DNA of 64,000 bases from Bostrychus sinensis (GCA_020698575.1 CM036247.1:2689407-2753406), one strand, 5' to 3'; shown: positions 11,761 to 22,602, counted from the stretch's first letter. The notes: generated from the sequence alone by a model not told the origin. Made by a program: numbers and translations.

Positions 11761-12416
11761 AAGGGTTTTAGCATTTGTGTGTTAAATATTTCACTGAGCA
11801 CGGAGGCGGGATATCGTTGTGTTAATTAACTAAAGCCGTCACCCGGAGCACTTTATTCCAGCGAATATAAAGCACACACATTTATTTACGTGATATACAA
11901 TCACACACAACACAGTCTGTCCGTTTTAATTAAGCTGTTAAAATCTCTTTAAAAGGAGCTATTAAACATGGAGCTAGGGCGCGTGCTGCAGTTTAACCCC
12001 CGCTCCGGTTAAATAAACCAAAATAAGAAATGGCAAGTGTGAACTCAAAATGTCCATGCATCCGGTGACGGCTTTAGTTACACAACGATATCCCTGAGCC
12101 TCCGCGCTCAGCGATTAGTGAAATATTTAACACTCAAATGCTAAAACGGGCGGCAGTAGCTCAGTTGGTAAGAGCTGCTTGTCCAATAACCAGAAGGTTG
12201 GCGGTTCAAACCCCACTCCCACCGTTGCGTACTGTCATTGTGTCCTTGGGCAAGACACTTAACCCACCTTTGCCTCCGGTGTCTGTGCACACTGTTATCT
12301 GTATGAATGTGAGTGTGAATGGGTGAACAGTTCCTTGATGTAAAGCAGCTTTGAGTACCCATGAAGGTAGAAAAGTGCTAGTATAAATGTGACCATTTAC
12401 CATTTTAAAACCCTTG
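11761..12416. mobile_element. Inverted-repeat element carrying a SINE in one arm
   Basis: The arm at 11,761-11,845 starts AAGGGTTTTAGCATTTG. Its inverse lies at 12,061-12,146 and continues at 12,411-12,416. The right arm is split exactly by the SINE at 12,147-12,409; without the SINE the arm would continue CTAAAACCCTTG, matching the left arm. Confidence 0.75.
12147..12409 (+). mobile_element. tRNA-derived SINE
   Basis: The head has an A box TAGCTCAGTTGGTAAGAGC and a B box GGTTCAAACCCC, followed by GTGTCCTTGGGCAAGACAC. The tail reads AAAAGTGCTAGTATAAATG. It is not called a functional tRNA because the body continues into a SINE and the copy interrupts an inverted repeat. Related partial copies lie at 32,870-33,540 and 37,560-37,720. 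Confidence 0.85.
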
Positions 12417-12815
12417 TAAGTACTTTTATTAATTATGAAATAAGGTTAAAATGCTTTTTTAAGCTTGGTAACATAGAAGGTATTTTAACTATGAATTAAT
12501 ATAAACTTTTGTATTTTGTAATGTTGTACTGTTTGTGCTCACCTGCCCAGGGACTGCAGATGGAAAGTAGCTTGTAGCTAAATCTAAATCAAATTAATGT
12601 ATTTGTACATGGTCCCTGACAAATAATAACTAAACTAAACTAAACAAGAAGAGGGCTAAAGAGCCGCATGTGGCTCTAAAACCATAGGTTGCAGACCCCG
12701 CCATAGAAAATGTATTGTGGTCTGTTTAGTTCAAGGCATCATGCTTTGGAACAGAATTGTGTACAAAGAGTAAAAGGTAAATGTAACATCTTAACTTTTC
12801 TTTGTGTGTTCGCAG
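12417..12815. other. Intronic stretch with a hAT-like end
   Basis: At about 12,655-12,705 the text GAGCCGCATGTGGCTC followed by TAGGTTGCAGACCCC resembles the end of a hAT-type element. No partner terminus was found. Confidence 0.35.
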
Positions 12816-12929
12816 GGAGACAAGGAGCAGACAAGATCCTAAACCAGAATCTTCCGTCTTCAGCTGTGTGTCTCTGAAAAGTGATTCTTCCAGAGGCCAA
12901 CCACCGACGTTCAGCCCCGACCTGCCCCA
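12816..12929 (+). CDS. NLR copy A exon with the SCVSLKSD motif
   Basis: Acceptor TTCGCAG and donor CCCCA/GTAAGA flank 114 nt, phase 2 to 2. It encodes KPESSVFSCVSLKSDSSRG and then QPPTFSPDLP. The S-x-S-(L/M)-K-S-D...P pattern is a recognised N-terminal motif of fish NLR proteins ahead of the FISNA domain. Copy B has the matching exon with LVSMRSDQSRGQP at 45,516-45,639. Confidence 0.78.
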
Positions 12930-13544
12930 GTAAGAGAAATATTTCTTATTTTATGCACATTTTAAAGTCATATTACTCAAGTAGAAGTAAAAAGTATGTT
13001 GCGATACTTAATAAAACTACTATTTGTTCAAAAAGTTAGTCATTAGTACACACCTCTGGTTATGGGGCATTAAAGCAGTAAAAGTGGGCACCACATTTGT
13101 TAAACTCATGGCCCAGGAGATAGTTTTGGGCCTTTTAGGTTTTATTAGAAAGCACAGTGGAGAAGTGACAGGAAATCATGAGGCCAACCAAGGTCCCTTT
13201 GAATGTGTGCCGAATGCTCTACCAACTGAACAATACTGCGCCAATATGATCCTCTTTAGATATTTCTGTGGTCCTTTAAGCTAATGTATGTATAAAAATA
13301 ACATTTAAACAAGAATTTAATGAAAATACTTTGCTTAATTGGGTTAGAATACGTTTGCTACAGAAACACACAGCTGAGTGTCTGAGTGTATTTGAAAACG
13401 CCAAGAAACTGAGAAAAATATGCAGTAGTCTGGCTTTTTTGTTTCTATATTTATCTCTTTCAGTCTTTACAAAACCTGTTTTTTGAAACTGCTCCAATAG
13501 AATTGAACTCCTCTGATCTAGTAAATGAACCTTGTCTTTGACAG

Positions 13545-13587
13545 TGAAGCCACAACGAGCTCTCAACAGAATCACGACACGCTGAAG
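13545..13587 (+). CDS. NLR copy A 43-nt exon
   Basis: Acceptor TTTGACAG and donor GAAG/GTAAGT flank 43 nt (phase 2 to 0) reading EATTSSQQNHDTLK. Copy B has an exon of the same length and phase at 48,457-48,499. The sequences differ, but length and phase agree. Confidence 0.65.
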
Positions 13588-13695
13588 GTAAGTGACACTA
13601 ATTTACGCTTAATTTCATTTTATTGTGACCCACCCACGTTATTTTTCAAAATTATTCTACTCCCATCTTTATTGCTAAATCTGTCACTATTTAAT

Positions 13696-14661
13696 AAGGG
13701 TGCTCCGATCGATCGGCCGCCGATCATGATCATAGAGTGATCGGTGATCGGTAAAATGGGCCGATCAGAAGGGCCGATCAAATTACAATAAACATGCGAG
13801 GCTCTCACATTTACTGTCCTGCAACTCCGGTTTGATTAAACAGCAGTAGCGTTATTTTAGCAGTGTTTTTAAGTTAAGCCCTGGTTATAACGAACACAAA
13901 CCTGCCCTGGAGGCGCTGCTTTGTGTCCCCGCTGTGTCCCCGCCTGCTTTAGGAGCGCACGGGACAGAACCGAGGCGCAGCAGTGCGTGTATTTGCAAAC
14001 ACCAACGTAAATAGAGCTACAGCTAACCCGCTAACAGTTACGTTAAAAGGATTAAGAAAGTTCAGAGTCTGCCTGTGTCTTGTTGCGCGGAGAAAACTGT
14101 GCGTTTTGTGGCTTAAACTGCACCAAATGGCTGCTAATGGAAAGAGAAAGTAAAAAGGCAGCCCATGTGTCCGTGTGTCTGAGAGGAGCACCTTTCATCG
14201 TTGTCTTCTCTGCTCTCTTTGCACGTTTTCTTCATTCAGACGTTGTCAAAACTGGCTGCAGGAGCTGTCTGCTCTTTAGTCCACTGTGTTTCAATCTGGT
14301 TTGGCTGCGCGTTACGCGGACACAGGCGCTGCACCCGCGGACTCGCATTAAAGGAACCAATTAAGAAGAACAGCTGATTTTTACATCAGCGGAGCATTCA
14401 AACAAAGCCACAGACACTGGGCACACATTAAAGACCGATAATGCAACAAAACCTCTTCTAAAACAAAAATAAGTAGAATTTTGTTGTTCTTTTATATTTA
14501 CAAAGGCTACAGTATTTTTCAAATGGAACTAATAATAGCCTCCATACAATACATTACTACATTGAAGACCACGTGATCGGTATCGGCCATGATCGGTATC
14601 GGCCGATCACAGCAGAGGCTGATCGGTGATCAGCCTCAAAAACCCTGATCGGAGCACCCTT
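13696..14661. mobile_element. 966-bp non-autonomous DNA transposon with intact ends
   Basis: The ends are perfect 15-bp inverted repeats (AAGGGTGCTCCGATC). They are flanked by a perfect 10-bp direct repeat ACTATTTAAT at 13,686-13,695 and 14,662-14,671. Both subterminal regions are rich in GATCGG motifs. No transposase frame is visible. hAT is plausible from the ends, but the duplication is longer than the usual 8 bp. Lies in a copy A intron. Confidence 0.88.
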
Positions 14662-14701
14662 ACTATTTAATGTCATTAAAATGATATTAATGCTTTACAG
14701 A

Positions 14702-15170
14702 TAGGGCTGTAACGATACAGTAACTGTATCGATTTTTTTCCTATGATACAACTACATCGATACACATGAGCTTGTATCGAATCGTATCATTTTCTTGGAA
14801 GTGATATCGATACACATGAAGTATCGATGGATAATATCGGAAATATCAAAATTAGAAGTTTGTATGTTAAAATAAAACTGGATATGGTTTTTGGAGATAA
14901 ATTTTGTGTTTTTAATTAAATAAAATGTTATATTCAACTTTTCTTCACTCTGTCTGCTGGACATAATCAGCCCCGGGCACGGTGCTACATTTGAGAGTAA
15001 ACTTTTATGATTTTTGGCAAAAAAGTTGCTGTATCAATTATTGATATGAAGGAATTGAATTGTATTAAATCGTATCGTTCCAAATCAGCCAATATTGTTC
15101 TTAAATTGTATCGAAACACTTGTAATCGTTACGTATCATATCGTTGCAAAAACATATCGTTACACCCCTA
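14702..15170. mobile_element. 469-bp hAT-like non-autonomous element
   Basis: The terminal inverted repeats are TAGGGCTGTAACGATAC at left and the inverse of TAGGGGTGTAACGATAT at right. An exact 8-bp duplication TTTACAGA flanks it at 14,694-14,701 and 15,171-15,178, as expected of hAT. The interior is full of CGATAC/GTATCG motifs. No transposase; intronic. Confidence 0.9.
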
Positions 15171-15255
15171 TTTACAGAAGATGAACATTCACCATGATGT
15201 TATACTTATGTTTGTTTTGTGAATATATCATTATATTCTTTATTTTGTTCTGCAG

Positions 15256-15310
15256 CTGGATAAAGCGAAGTCGGTGGATCTGTTTAAAGACGGTCTCCAC
15301 ATAAAGCACA
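15256..15310 (+). CDS. NLR copy A exon before the NACHT exon
   Basis: Acceptor TTCTGCAG and donor GCACA/GTAAGA flank 55 nt, phase 0 to 1, reading LDKAKSVDLFKDGLHIKH. The leftover base joins the NACHT exon to make a Ser codon followed by HYGVLELY. The copy B counterpart (48,578-48,674) is longer but ends with ILDKVKEEAQ and the same phase. Confidence 0.72.
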
Positions 15311-15974
15311 GTAAGAATCCTGCATTCCTCTGTAGTAGAAGCTTTTATGTCACAACAGTCTCTGAGTTATCTGAAACCAACTGTCTAGATATGAATTTTG
15401 ACTAAATAATTCAATAACATGAAAAAAAAACAAAGGAAAAGGGAAAAAAAGGCAGATCTTAATAAGGTATAATAATGGTTCTCAAACTGCGGTCCCATTA
15501 GTGGTACACAGACTCTTTCTAGTGATACTAAACCATTACATACATAGTTACAGACTGGTTTAGTCCTGGGTTAACTTCTGCTCTGTCCTGTTTTTTGTCC
15601 TGCTTTAGTTTAAGGCTGAGTCTTGGTTTAGGCTCAGTTTAGACCAGAATATAGTCTTGCTTTTTGTTTTGGTTTAGTCCTGGTTTAATCCTGGTTTACG
15701 CCAAATTTAGTGAGGTAAAGACTTTGAACTAGACTTATTATTAAACCACACACTGCATTCTTTAATTCAACGTGAAGCATCATAAGCTCTTTTAATTAGT
15801 GTCTTTAAGGTGTGAACGTTCTCTGTGCTGTTGCTAACTCTTGAATAAAGCAGGTTTTAACTGCATTAACACAGAACATTTAGTGCACAAGCACAGTAAA
15901 TAAGATGAAAGTTGAAATTAGCCAAGGAGAAGTTTGATTAAAATGTTTAAACATGGTGTGTCTTCTTTCCTCAG
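15311..15974. other. Intron, with degenerate minisatellite motifs
   Basis: About 15,555-15,700 contains several TTTAGTCCTGG-like units related to the array at 1,390-2,832. Nothing else is recognised. Confidence 0.5.
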
Positions 15975-17482
15975 GTCATTATGGCGTCCTGGAGTTGTAC
16001 CAAAGGCAGTTAAAGTTATTATTAAAACAGAATAATAAATGTTTTATTGAGGAGCTGAGGACACAGCAGGGGCCTGTGCCTTTGACAAAGATCTACACCA
16101 AAGTTTATCTGAGAGAAGGACGTGGAGAGGTCCACCAAGAACATGAGATCCGTCAGATCCAACAGGCTTTTAACAAACAGAAGACTCCAGACTCTCCCTC
16201 CATCCACAGCAGAGACATTTTCAGAACGTTTTCAGACAGAGACACGTCCGTCCGGACTGTCCTCACCAACGGAATCGCAGGGATCGGGAAAACTGTCCTG
16301 GTTCAGAAGTTCATCCTGGACTGGTGTGAGGGCAGGGCCCACCAGGACGTCCAGCTGCTCTTCCCTCTGGCTTTTCGAGAGTTGAATCTGCTCCAGAACC
16401 AGAGGAAGACTCTGATGGAGCTGCTGCAGGACTTCTGTCCAGGTCTAAAAGAATCCAGAATCACAGACGTCTCTCAGTACAAAGTGCTGTTGATTTTGGA
16501 CGGACTGGACGAATGCAGACTGCACCTGGACTTCACCACAAACTACAAATCCACAGATGCAGCCACAGTGATGCCTGTAGACGCCTTACTGACCAACCTG
16601 ATCAAGGGAAACCTGCTGCCCAACGCCCAGCTGTGGATCACCACTCGTCCTGCTGCGGCCGGGTCTGTCCCCCCAACATTAATCCACCGTGTGACCGAGA
16701 TCCGAGGGTTCAACAACCTCCAGAAGGAGGCGTACTTCCTCAAGAACATCCAGGATGAGGATCTGTCCAGAAGAGTCATGGCCAGCATACGCTCCTGTCC
16801 TCCTCTCTACAGCATGTGCCACCTCCCTGGGTTCTGCTGGATCACAGCAAATGTCTTTGTAAAAACGTCCACCAGGACGACTCTGACTCACATTTACGTC
16901 CACTTCCTCACGTACCACATGAAGAAAATGCAGCAGAAATATGGACAAAACCAAACAAGGGTCAACAAAGTGATTCTGTCTCTGTCCAAACTGGCGTTCG
17001 AACAGCTGCAGAAAGGAAACTTGATTTTCTCTGAAGAGGATTTGAAAGAGTGTGGCCTTGATGTCAAAGAAGCAGCAGTTTACTCAGGCGTCTGCACTCA
17101 GGTGTTCAGAGAGGACACCTGCAGAGGACACAAGGTCTTCTGTTTTGTCCATTTGTCCGTTCAGGAGTTTCTGGCAGCGCTGTACGTTCACGTCTCCTTC
17201 TGTGAGGACGGAATCAACCTGATGGAGAAGAAGCAGAAGTCTTCAAAGCTGCCTCTGTCCCACCTGTCCTCTGTCTCACCTGCACAGATCTGCAGTGGAC
17301 CGGGCTCTGAGGGACCACCATCTGGACCTGTTCCTCAGGTTCCTGCTGGGACTGTCCCTGGAGTCCAGCCAGTCTCTGCTCACACAGCTGCACATCCAAG
17401 TGAGAGGCTGTGAGGCTGAGGGCCACAGACAGACAGTGGACTACCTCCAGGAGCGGGGCAGCCTCTCGCTTCATCCACACAG
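15975..17482 (+). CDS. FISNA-NACHT exon of NLR copy A, frameshifted
   Basis: By family this is a cytosolic NTP-binding immune sensor or regulator of the fish-specific NLR expansion (often named NLRC3-like or NLRP12-like). The exon opens with the FISNA region (HYGVLELYQRQLKLLLK, then YTKVYLREG..EVHQEHEIR). NACHT follows with Walker A GIAGIGKT at 16,271-16,294, Walker B VLLILDGLDEC and the sensor-like WITTRPA. Frame starts with two bases from the acceptor at 15,974. A 16-bp unit at 17,264-17,279, where copy B has 15-bp units, shifts the frame, and translation stops at 17,413. The helical region with LFLRFLLGLSLESSQSLL is therefore read out of frame. The donor at 17,483 is intact. Probably a recent pseudogene or a truncated product. 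Confidence 0.93.
17249..17279 (+). repeat. 15-bp coding repeat with extra base, copy A
   Basis: Two units are present: CTGCCTCTGTCCCAC and the 16-bp CTGTCCTCTGTCTCAC. Copy B has six clean 15-bp units here (50,024-50,113). The extra base causes the frameshift. Confidence 0.9.
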
Positions 17483-17679
17483 GTGCAGTATGGGACAGAG
17501 GGGAGCAGTTTTGTTTCTGTAAATGATATAAATCCAACCTTTGATGTGTATTGTGATTAAAAGTATGAATAAAAGAATGTTGGTGTGTTCTGGTGTGAAA
17601 GCCAGAGGTGCACTGCTGCAGGAAACAGTAAAAGTTTGTTTCGTGGCTGTATTTTGAACGTGTTCCTCATGTTTTTCAG

Positions 17680-17953
17680 ATACATAAACCTGGTCCACTG
17701 TCTGAACGAGCTGAAAGAACGCTCTCTGCTCCAGGAGATACAGACCCGGCTGGACTCAGACCAGGACTCAGACCAGGACTCAGACCAGGACTCAGACCAG
17801 GACTCAGACCAGGACTCAGACCAGGATGACACTCCAGAAATCCAGCCACCAAGAGGCACAAGCCAGTGTACTCTTTGTGCCGGTCCCAAGCCCGGGTTAA
17901 TGGAGAGGGTTGTGTCAAGAAAAGCATCTGCTGTAAAACCTTTACCAGATTAA
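17680..17953 (+). CDS. Last exon of NLR copy A with acidic repeat
   Basis: Acceptor TTTTTCAG precedes 17,680. The exon reads YINLVHCLNELKERSLLQEI, which matches the start of the region that precedes the LRRs in fish NLRs. It then runs into six exact 12-bp units coding Asp-Ser-Asp-Gln (17,753-17,824), and a tail DDTPEIQPPRG ending at TAA 17,951-17,953. No LRR is encoded. The tail from about 17,870 overlaps a dispersed repeat, so it is not the ancestral C-terminus. In copy A this exon follows a frameshift and would be in frame only if that is bypassed. Confidence 0.78.
17753..17824 (+). repeat. 12-bp coding minisatellite, 6 units (copy A)
   Basis: Exact units of GACTCAGACCAG encode DSDQ. Copy B has nine units at 50,587-50,694. 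Confidence 0.97.
17865..17950 (+). mobile_element. Dispersed repeat fragment at the copy A 3' end
   Basis: The text GGTCCCAAGCCCGGGTTAAT followed by GTGTCAAGAAAAGCATCTGC recurs in related form at about 18,850-18,935 and 32,470-32,540, and inverted at about 50,800-50,940. It is a dispersed fish repeat whose class I cannot fix. Here it supplies the terminal codons of copy A. Confidence 0.65.
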
Positions 17954-18178
17954 ATAAGAAAATGAGTTCAACCTTTAAACTAAAGGAAGCTGATGGAGAA
18001 AGGAGATTTGCTGTGGCGATGTTGGAATAAACGTAATCCTAATAAAGAGAAGAAAGTGAGGAGTCTCTTTATTCCCATGCAAGCAAACTTTGAAGACAGT
18101 TTGGAGTTTTTCCTAATCATGAAAGTCTAAGTTTTCTGAGAAATGAAGAATGGAAGCTAAACCCTGGAAGAGACTTTC

Positions 18179-18211
<33 letters not shown>

Positions 18212-19800
18212 AATAGACAGTACTTTTATCGAGGGACTCCTGAACAGAACATTATTTTATTATACTTACTTAAGAATATACTTTTTTTTTTTTTTTTTTT
18301 TTTGCTTTAAAATGGATAATTAAAAATGAGAATTAATGGATTTAAGAAATATCAAGTGACCTATTTTTGCAAAAGTTCACCTTTTTGGAAGTATATGGCT
18401 ATATGAAAACTTAAAGGACTTTAAAGAAGCGATTTCTGCACCTTGGAAAAGACTGTTGATAGTGGAATCTGTAAATCTTGTAAATGAAATGGCCAAATTA
18501 GGACAACTTTTGGTGTTTTTTATTGTCCAGTTTGTTTAATTTCAATATTTGTGCATTAGTCTGACCAGTGAGGAACAGGGATAAAGAAGGTGCAGAGTTT
18601 TAAGTACCAGAGTTAGTTCAGGTTAGATTCATAAAGATTCATTTTTAGACAAACAGTCATGATCGGACAGATTGTGGAGAATAGATTTGAACGGGAAGGG
18701 TTCAGACCCACTCCACTTCACTAAGAAGGTAACATTGGACTGGCTATATTTTCACTGTCGTATTTTTTAAAGGCAGGCTGTGTCCTGTTTGAAGAGCGTC
18801 CCATTAACGACACACATGCCTTGACAATAGAAGGAATGGTAGAAGTGTACTGCTTGTGGCCCATCCCAAGCCTGGATAAATGGAAAGCGTAGCATCAGGA
18901 ATGGCATCTGGTGTAAAAACTTAATATAAACATGTGAATCATCGCCATGACTTGGATCAGCAGAGATGAATAAAAGCAGATGATTCAGTAATAAAAAGAA
19001 TCACCAAAAAATGTGTATATATAAAAAAATAAAGTTAAAAAGTTGTTTTTATTTTTAAAATTGTTATAAAAACAAAGTGACTAACTTTCTAAATAAGCTA
19101 GAGGACATGTTGGCAGAGTGGTTAGCTCTCCTCCCTCACAGAGATGATGGTTTGAACTATAAATAAGAGACTGTAAAAGCATTGTCTCAGGTCTTTAGCA
19201 GCAAATGATTTTGAGTATTTTCACTTTTTTATTATTATACAAAAAAAAACAAAAAACGTGATAAACGTAATGCATAGGTTGTAATAAATTCAAATAATAA
19301 ATAAATAAAAATATGTCACATTTAAAACTACTATGAGAAGAGTAATTTTTTGTTTTGTAGTGTTCTTTAAAATGTGTTTTTTGGTTTGCTGTTTTTTTGT
19401 TGTTTTTTTGCATCAGCTAGAAATGAGTAAAAATGTACATTAGTAAAAGGCTCTTTGTAACAAAAGGTTTAAAAAGCAGTCATCTGTACTTTTTGGTTTT
19501 AAAAAGCCTGGATAAGTGAGAGTCTTCGCAGACATAAACAGATTCTTGTCTGTGCCTGAGGTTTTTGGGTTTGTGTGAGTGTAGGGTTCAGCCAGAAGAT
19601 GAAGCTGAAGTCAACCTGAACTGAATTTGGTCATAATATAATAATAAACTTCATATTATTAATCATAATGCACTGGTCTTATAAACCGTTTTTCTCAATT
19701 CTCAAAGTCACTTTACATTCAAAAACATTATCTTTGTTATGATTTTCGTTATAAGTCAAGTACAACAATTTGATCAATCTTTCTTCTTCTTTCTTTGTGA
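17954..19800. other. Intergenic, homopolymers and repeat traces
   Basis: There is a poly-A run at about 18,181-18,210 and a poly-T run at about 18,283-18,303. A second copy of the GCATCTGGTGTAAAA repeat lies at 18,850-18,935, and a tRNA-like SINE head (GGCAGAGTGGTTAGCTCTCC) at about 19,112-19,131. No gene is seen. Confidence 0.5.
18026..18046 (+). terminator. Possible polyadenylation signals after copy A
   Basis: AATAAA at 18,026-18,031 and 18,041-18,046 lie under 100 bp past the copy A stop codon. Such hexamers are common in AT-rich DNA, so this is weak. Confidence 0.3.
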
Positions 19801-19802
19801 GA

Positions 19803-20062
19803 CTACAGATGAGCCAATGGACCTTATTTAACCGTCCTAGACACATTTAGAGCAGAGAGGGTTTAGAGGGTTCTTCTTTTTTTCTCCCCACAGCTGATTT
19901 TTTAGGAGTTTTTCCTTAAGACAAAGAGGGTCTAAGGACAAGAGATGTTAGTGTGTAGCGTAGTTATTGTTGATGTCTGAATGTGTGAATAATTGTTTGT
20001 AAAGCCACTTGAAACGACTGCATTTGTGACATTGGGCAATGCAAATAAAACTGAGTTGAAAT
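19803..20062 (+). mobile_element. Dispersed fish repeat
   Basis: Contains TTTTTTAGGAGTTTTTCCTT followed by GGGTCTAAGGACAAGAG, and ends GCAAATAAAACTGAGTTGAA. It shares its core, inverted, with 9,100-9,150. Confidence 0.55.
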
Positions 20063-20220
20063 ACAAATGTATTTTTAAATTGGATGTGCCAAAATGGAAT
20101 CTTTAACGTGTAACATTGTACAGACTGTGATGTTATGTTCTGTCTATGGCTTTAAATCTTCATAATAAATGGTGAAAACATACTTTTCTCTGCTGTATGT
20201 TTAAAATAAGCTGTAAGCCT

Positions 20221-22290
20221 AAGTGTCCTCTGGGAGGTGGGGTGTAAGTGTCCTCTAAAGGTGGGGTGTAAGTGTCCTCTGAAGGTGAGGTGTAAGTGTC
20301 CTCTGAAGGTGGGGTGTAAGTGTCCTCTGAAGGTGGGGTGTAAGTGTCCTCTGAAGGTGGGGTGTAAGTGTCCTCTGAAGGTGGGGTGTAAGTGTCCTCT
20401 GAAGGTGGGGTGTAAGTGTCCTCTGAAGGTGGGGTGTAAGTGTCCTCTGGGAGGTGGGGTGTAAGTGTCCTCTGAAGGTGGGGTGTAAGTGTCCTCTGAA
20501 GGTGTGGTGTAAGTGTCCTCTGAAGGTGGGGTGTAAGTGTCCTGTGAAGGTGAGGTGTAACTGTCCTCTGAAGGTGGAGTGTAAGTGTCCTCTGAAGGTG
20601 AGGTGTAAGTGTCCTCTGAAGGTGGGGTGTAAGTGTCCTCTGAAGGTGGGGTGTAAGTGTCCTCTGAAGGTGGGTTGTAAGTGTCCTCTGAAGGTGGGGT
20701 GTAAGTGTCCTCCGAAGGTGGGTTGTAAGTGTCCTCTGAAGGTGGGGTGTAAGTGTCCTCTGAAGGTGTGGTGTAAGTGTCCTCTGAAGGTGAGGTGTAA
20801 GTGTCCTCTGAAGGTGGGGTGTAAGTGTCCTCTTAAGGTGGGGTGTAAGTGTCCTCTGAAGGTGGGGTGTAAGTGTCCTCTGAAGGTGGGGTGTAAGTGT
20901 CCTCTGAAGGTGGGGTGTAAGTGTCCTCTGAAGGTGGGGTGTAAGTGTCCTCTGAAGGTGGGGTGTAAGTGTCCTCTGGGAGGTGGGGTGTAAGTGTCCT
21001 CTGAAGGTGGGGTGTAAGTGTCCTCTGAAGGTGTGGTGTAAGTGTCCTCTGAAGGTGGGGTGTAAGTGTCCTGTGAAGGTGAGGTGTAACTGTCCTCTGA
21101 AGGTGGAGTGTAAGTGTCCTCTGAAGGTGAGGTGTAAGTGTCCTCTGAAGGTGGGGTGTAAGTGTCCTCTGAAGGTGGGGTGTAAGTGTCCTCTGAAGGT
21201 GGGGTGTAAGTGTCCTCTGAAGGTGGGGTGTAAGTGTCCTCTGAAGGTGGGTTGTAAGTGTCCTCTGGGAGGTGGGGTGTAAGTGTCTTCTGAAGGTGGG
21301 GTGTAAGTGTCCTCTGAAGGTGGGGTTTAAGTGTCCTCTGAAGGTGGGGTGTAAGTGTCCACTGAAGGTGGGGTGTAAGTGTCCTCTGAAGGTGGGTTGT
21401 AAGTGTCCTCTGAAGGTGGGGTGTAAGTGTCCTCTGAAGGTGGGTTGTAAGTGTCCTCTGAAGGTGGGGTGTAAGTGTCCTCCGAAGGTGGGTTGTAAGT
21501 GTCCTCTGAAGGTGGGGTGTAAGTGTCCTCTGGGAGGTGGGGTTTAAGTGTCCTCTGAAGGTGGGGTTTAAGTGTCCTCTGAAGGTAGGGTGTAAGTGTC
21601 CTTTGAAGGTGGGGTGTAAGTGTCCTCTGAAGGTGGGGTGTAAGTGTCCTCTGGGAGGTGGGGTGTAAGTGTCCTCTGAAGGTGGGGTGTAAGTGTCCTC
21701 TGAAGGTGGGGTGTACGTGTCCTCTGAAGGTGGGGTGTAAGTGTCCTCTGGGAGGTGGGGTGTAAGTGTCCTCTGAAGGTGGGGTGTAAGTGTCCTCTGA
21801 AGGTGGGGTGTAAGTGTCCTCTGAAGGTGGGGTGTAAGTGTCCTCTGAAGTTGGGGTGTAAGTGTCCTCTGGGAGGTGGGGTGTAAGTGTCCTCTGAAGG
21901 TGGGGTGTAAGTGTCCTCTGAAGGTGGGGTGTAAGTGTCCTCTGAAGGTGGGGTTAAGTGTCCTCTGAAGGTGGGGTGTAAGTGTCCTCTGAAGGTGGGG
22001 TGTAAGTGTCCTCTGAAGGTGGGGTGTAAGTGTCCTCTGAAGGTGAGGTGTAAGTGTCCTCTGAAGGTGGGGTGTAAGTGTCCTCTGAGGGTGAGGTGTA
22101 AGTGTCCTCTGAAGGTGGGGTGTAAGTGTCCTCTGGGAGGTGGGGTGTAAGTGTCCTCTGAAGGTGGGGTGTGAGTGTCCTCTGAAGGTGGGGTGTAAGT
22201 GTCCTCTGAAGGTGAGGTGTAAGTGTCCTCTGAAGGTGGGGTGTAAGTGTCCTCTGAAGGTGGGGTGTAAGTGTCCTCTGAAGGTGGGGT
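20221..22290 (+). repeat. 24-bp minisatellite, about 86 units
   Basis: The main unit starts GTGTCCTCTGAAGGTGGGG and ends TGTAA. A 25-bp variant with CTCTGGGAGGTGG recurs at intervals. Because 24 is divisible by three, one frame reads Gly-Cys-Lys-Cys-Pro-Leu-Lys-Val repeatedly until a 25-bp unit breaks it. Variant order shows a higher-order repeat: the run from about 20,454 reappears from about 20,983. Open frames here are a by-product of the unit length. Confidence 0.96.
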
Positions 22291-22602
22291 CAGATCACTT
22301 TCTAATTACCTTTCAGTTTATACTCAAAGACTTTTCTGTTCCAATGAACAAAACCCAGATTAGAAGAACATTATCTGACCAATCTGTGTCAGAGTTTAAA
22401 CATAATTAAGCCAATATTTAGCACAATGTTGAGTGAGTTTGTTGAGAACAGCTCCCATAGCTCGAGTCTCAGTAAAAATGATCAGTTTGTTGACAGCGCC
22501 ATGCAGTCTTTAAAGACGGCTCTTGATAAAGTAGCTCTATTAAAACAAAAGGTTGTTGGCTGAATCGAGAAGCACCATGGTTTAATGCTGAAACACGTTC
22601 CC
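22291..22602 (+). mobile_element. LINE (L2-like) fragment, left part
   Basis: Starts abruptly after the minisatellite with SDHFLITFQF in frame. This resembles the end of the endonuclease domain and linker of L2-like LINEs. It ends at the TTAA where a piggyBac element is inserted, and continues at 27,612. Confidence 0.72.

Noticed and set aside
12147..12230. tRNA gene
   Set aside because: A and B boxes are present, but the sequence runs into a SINE body and interrupts an inverted repeat; no complete cloverleaf was verified.
20237..22409. Cys-rich repeated ORFs (GCKCPLKV units)
   Set aside because: Frame follows from the 24-bp unit and is broken by every 25-bp unit; no signal peptide or unique domain.
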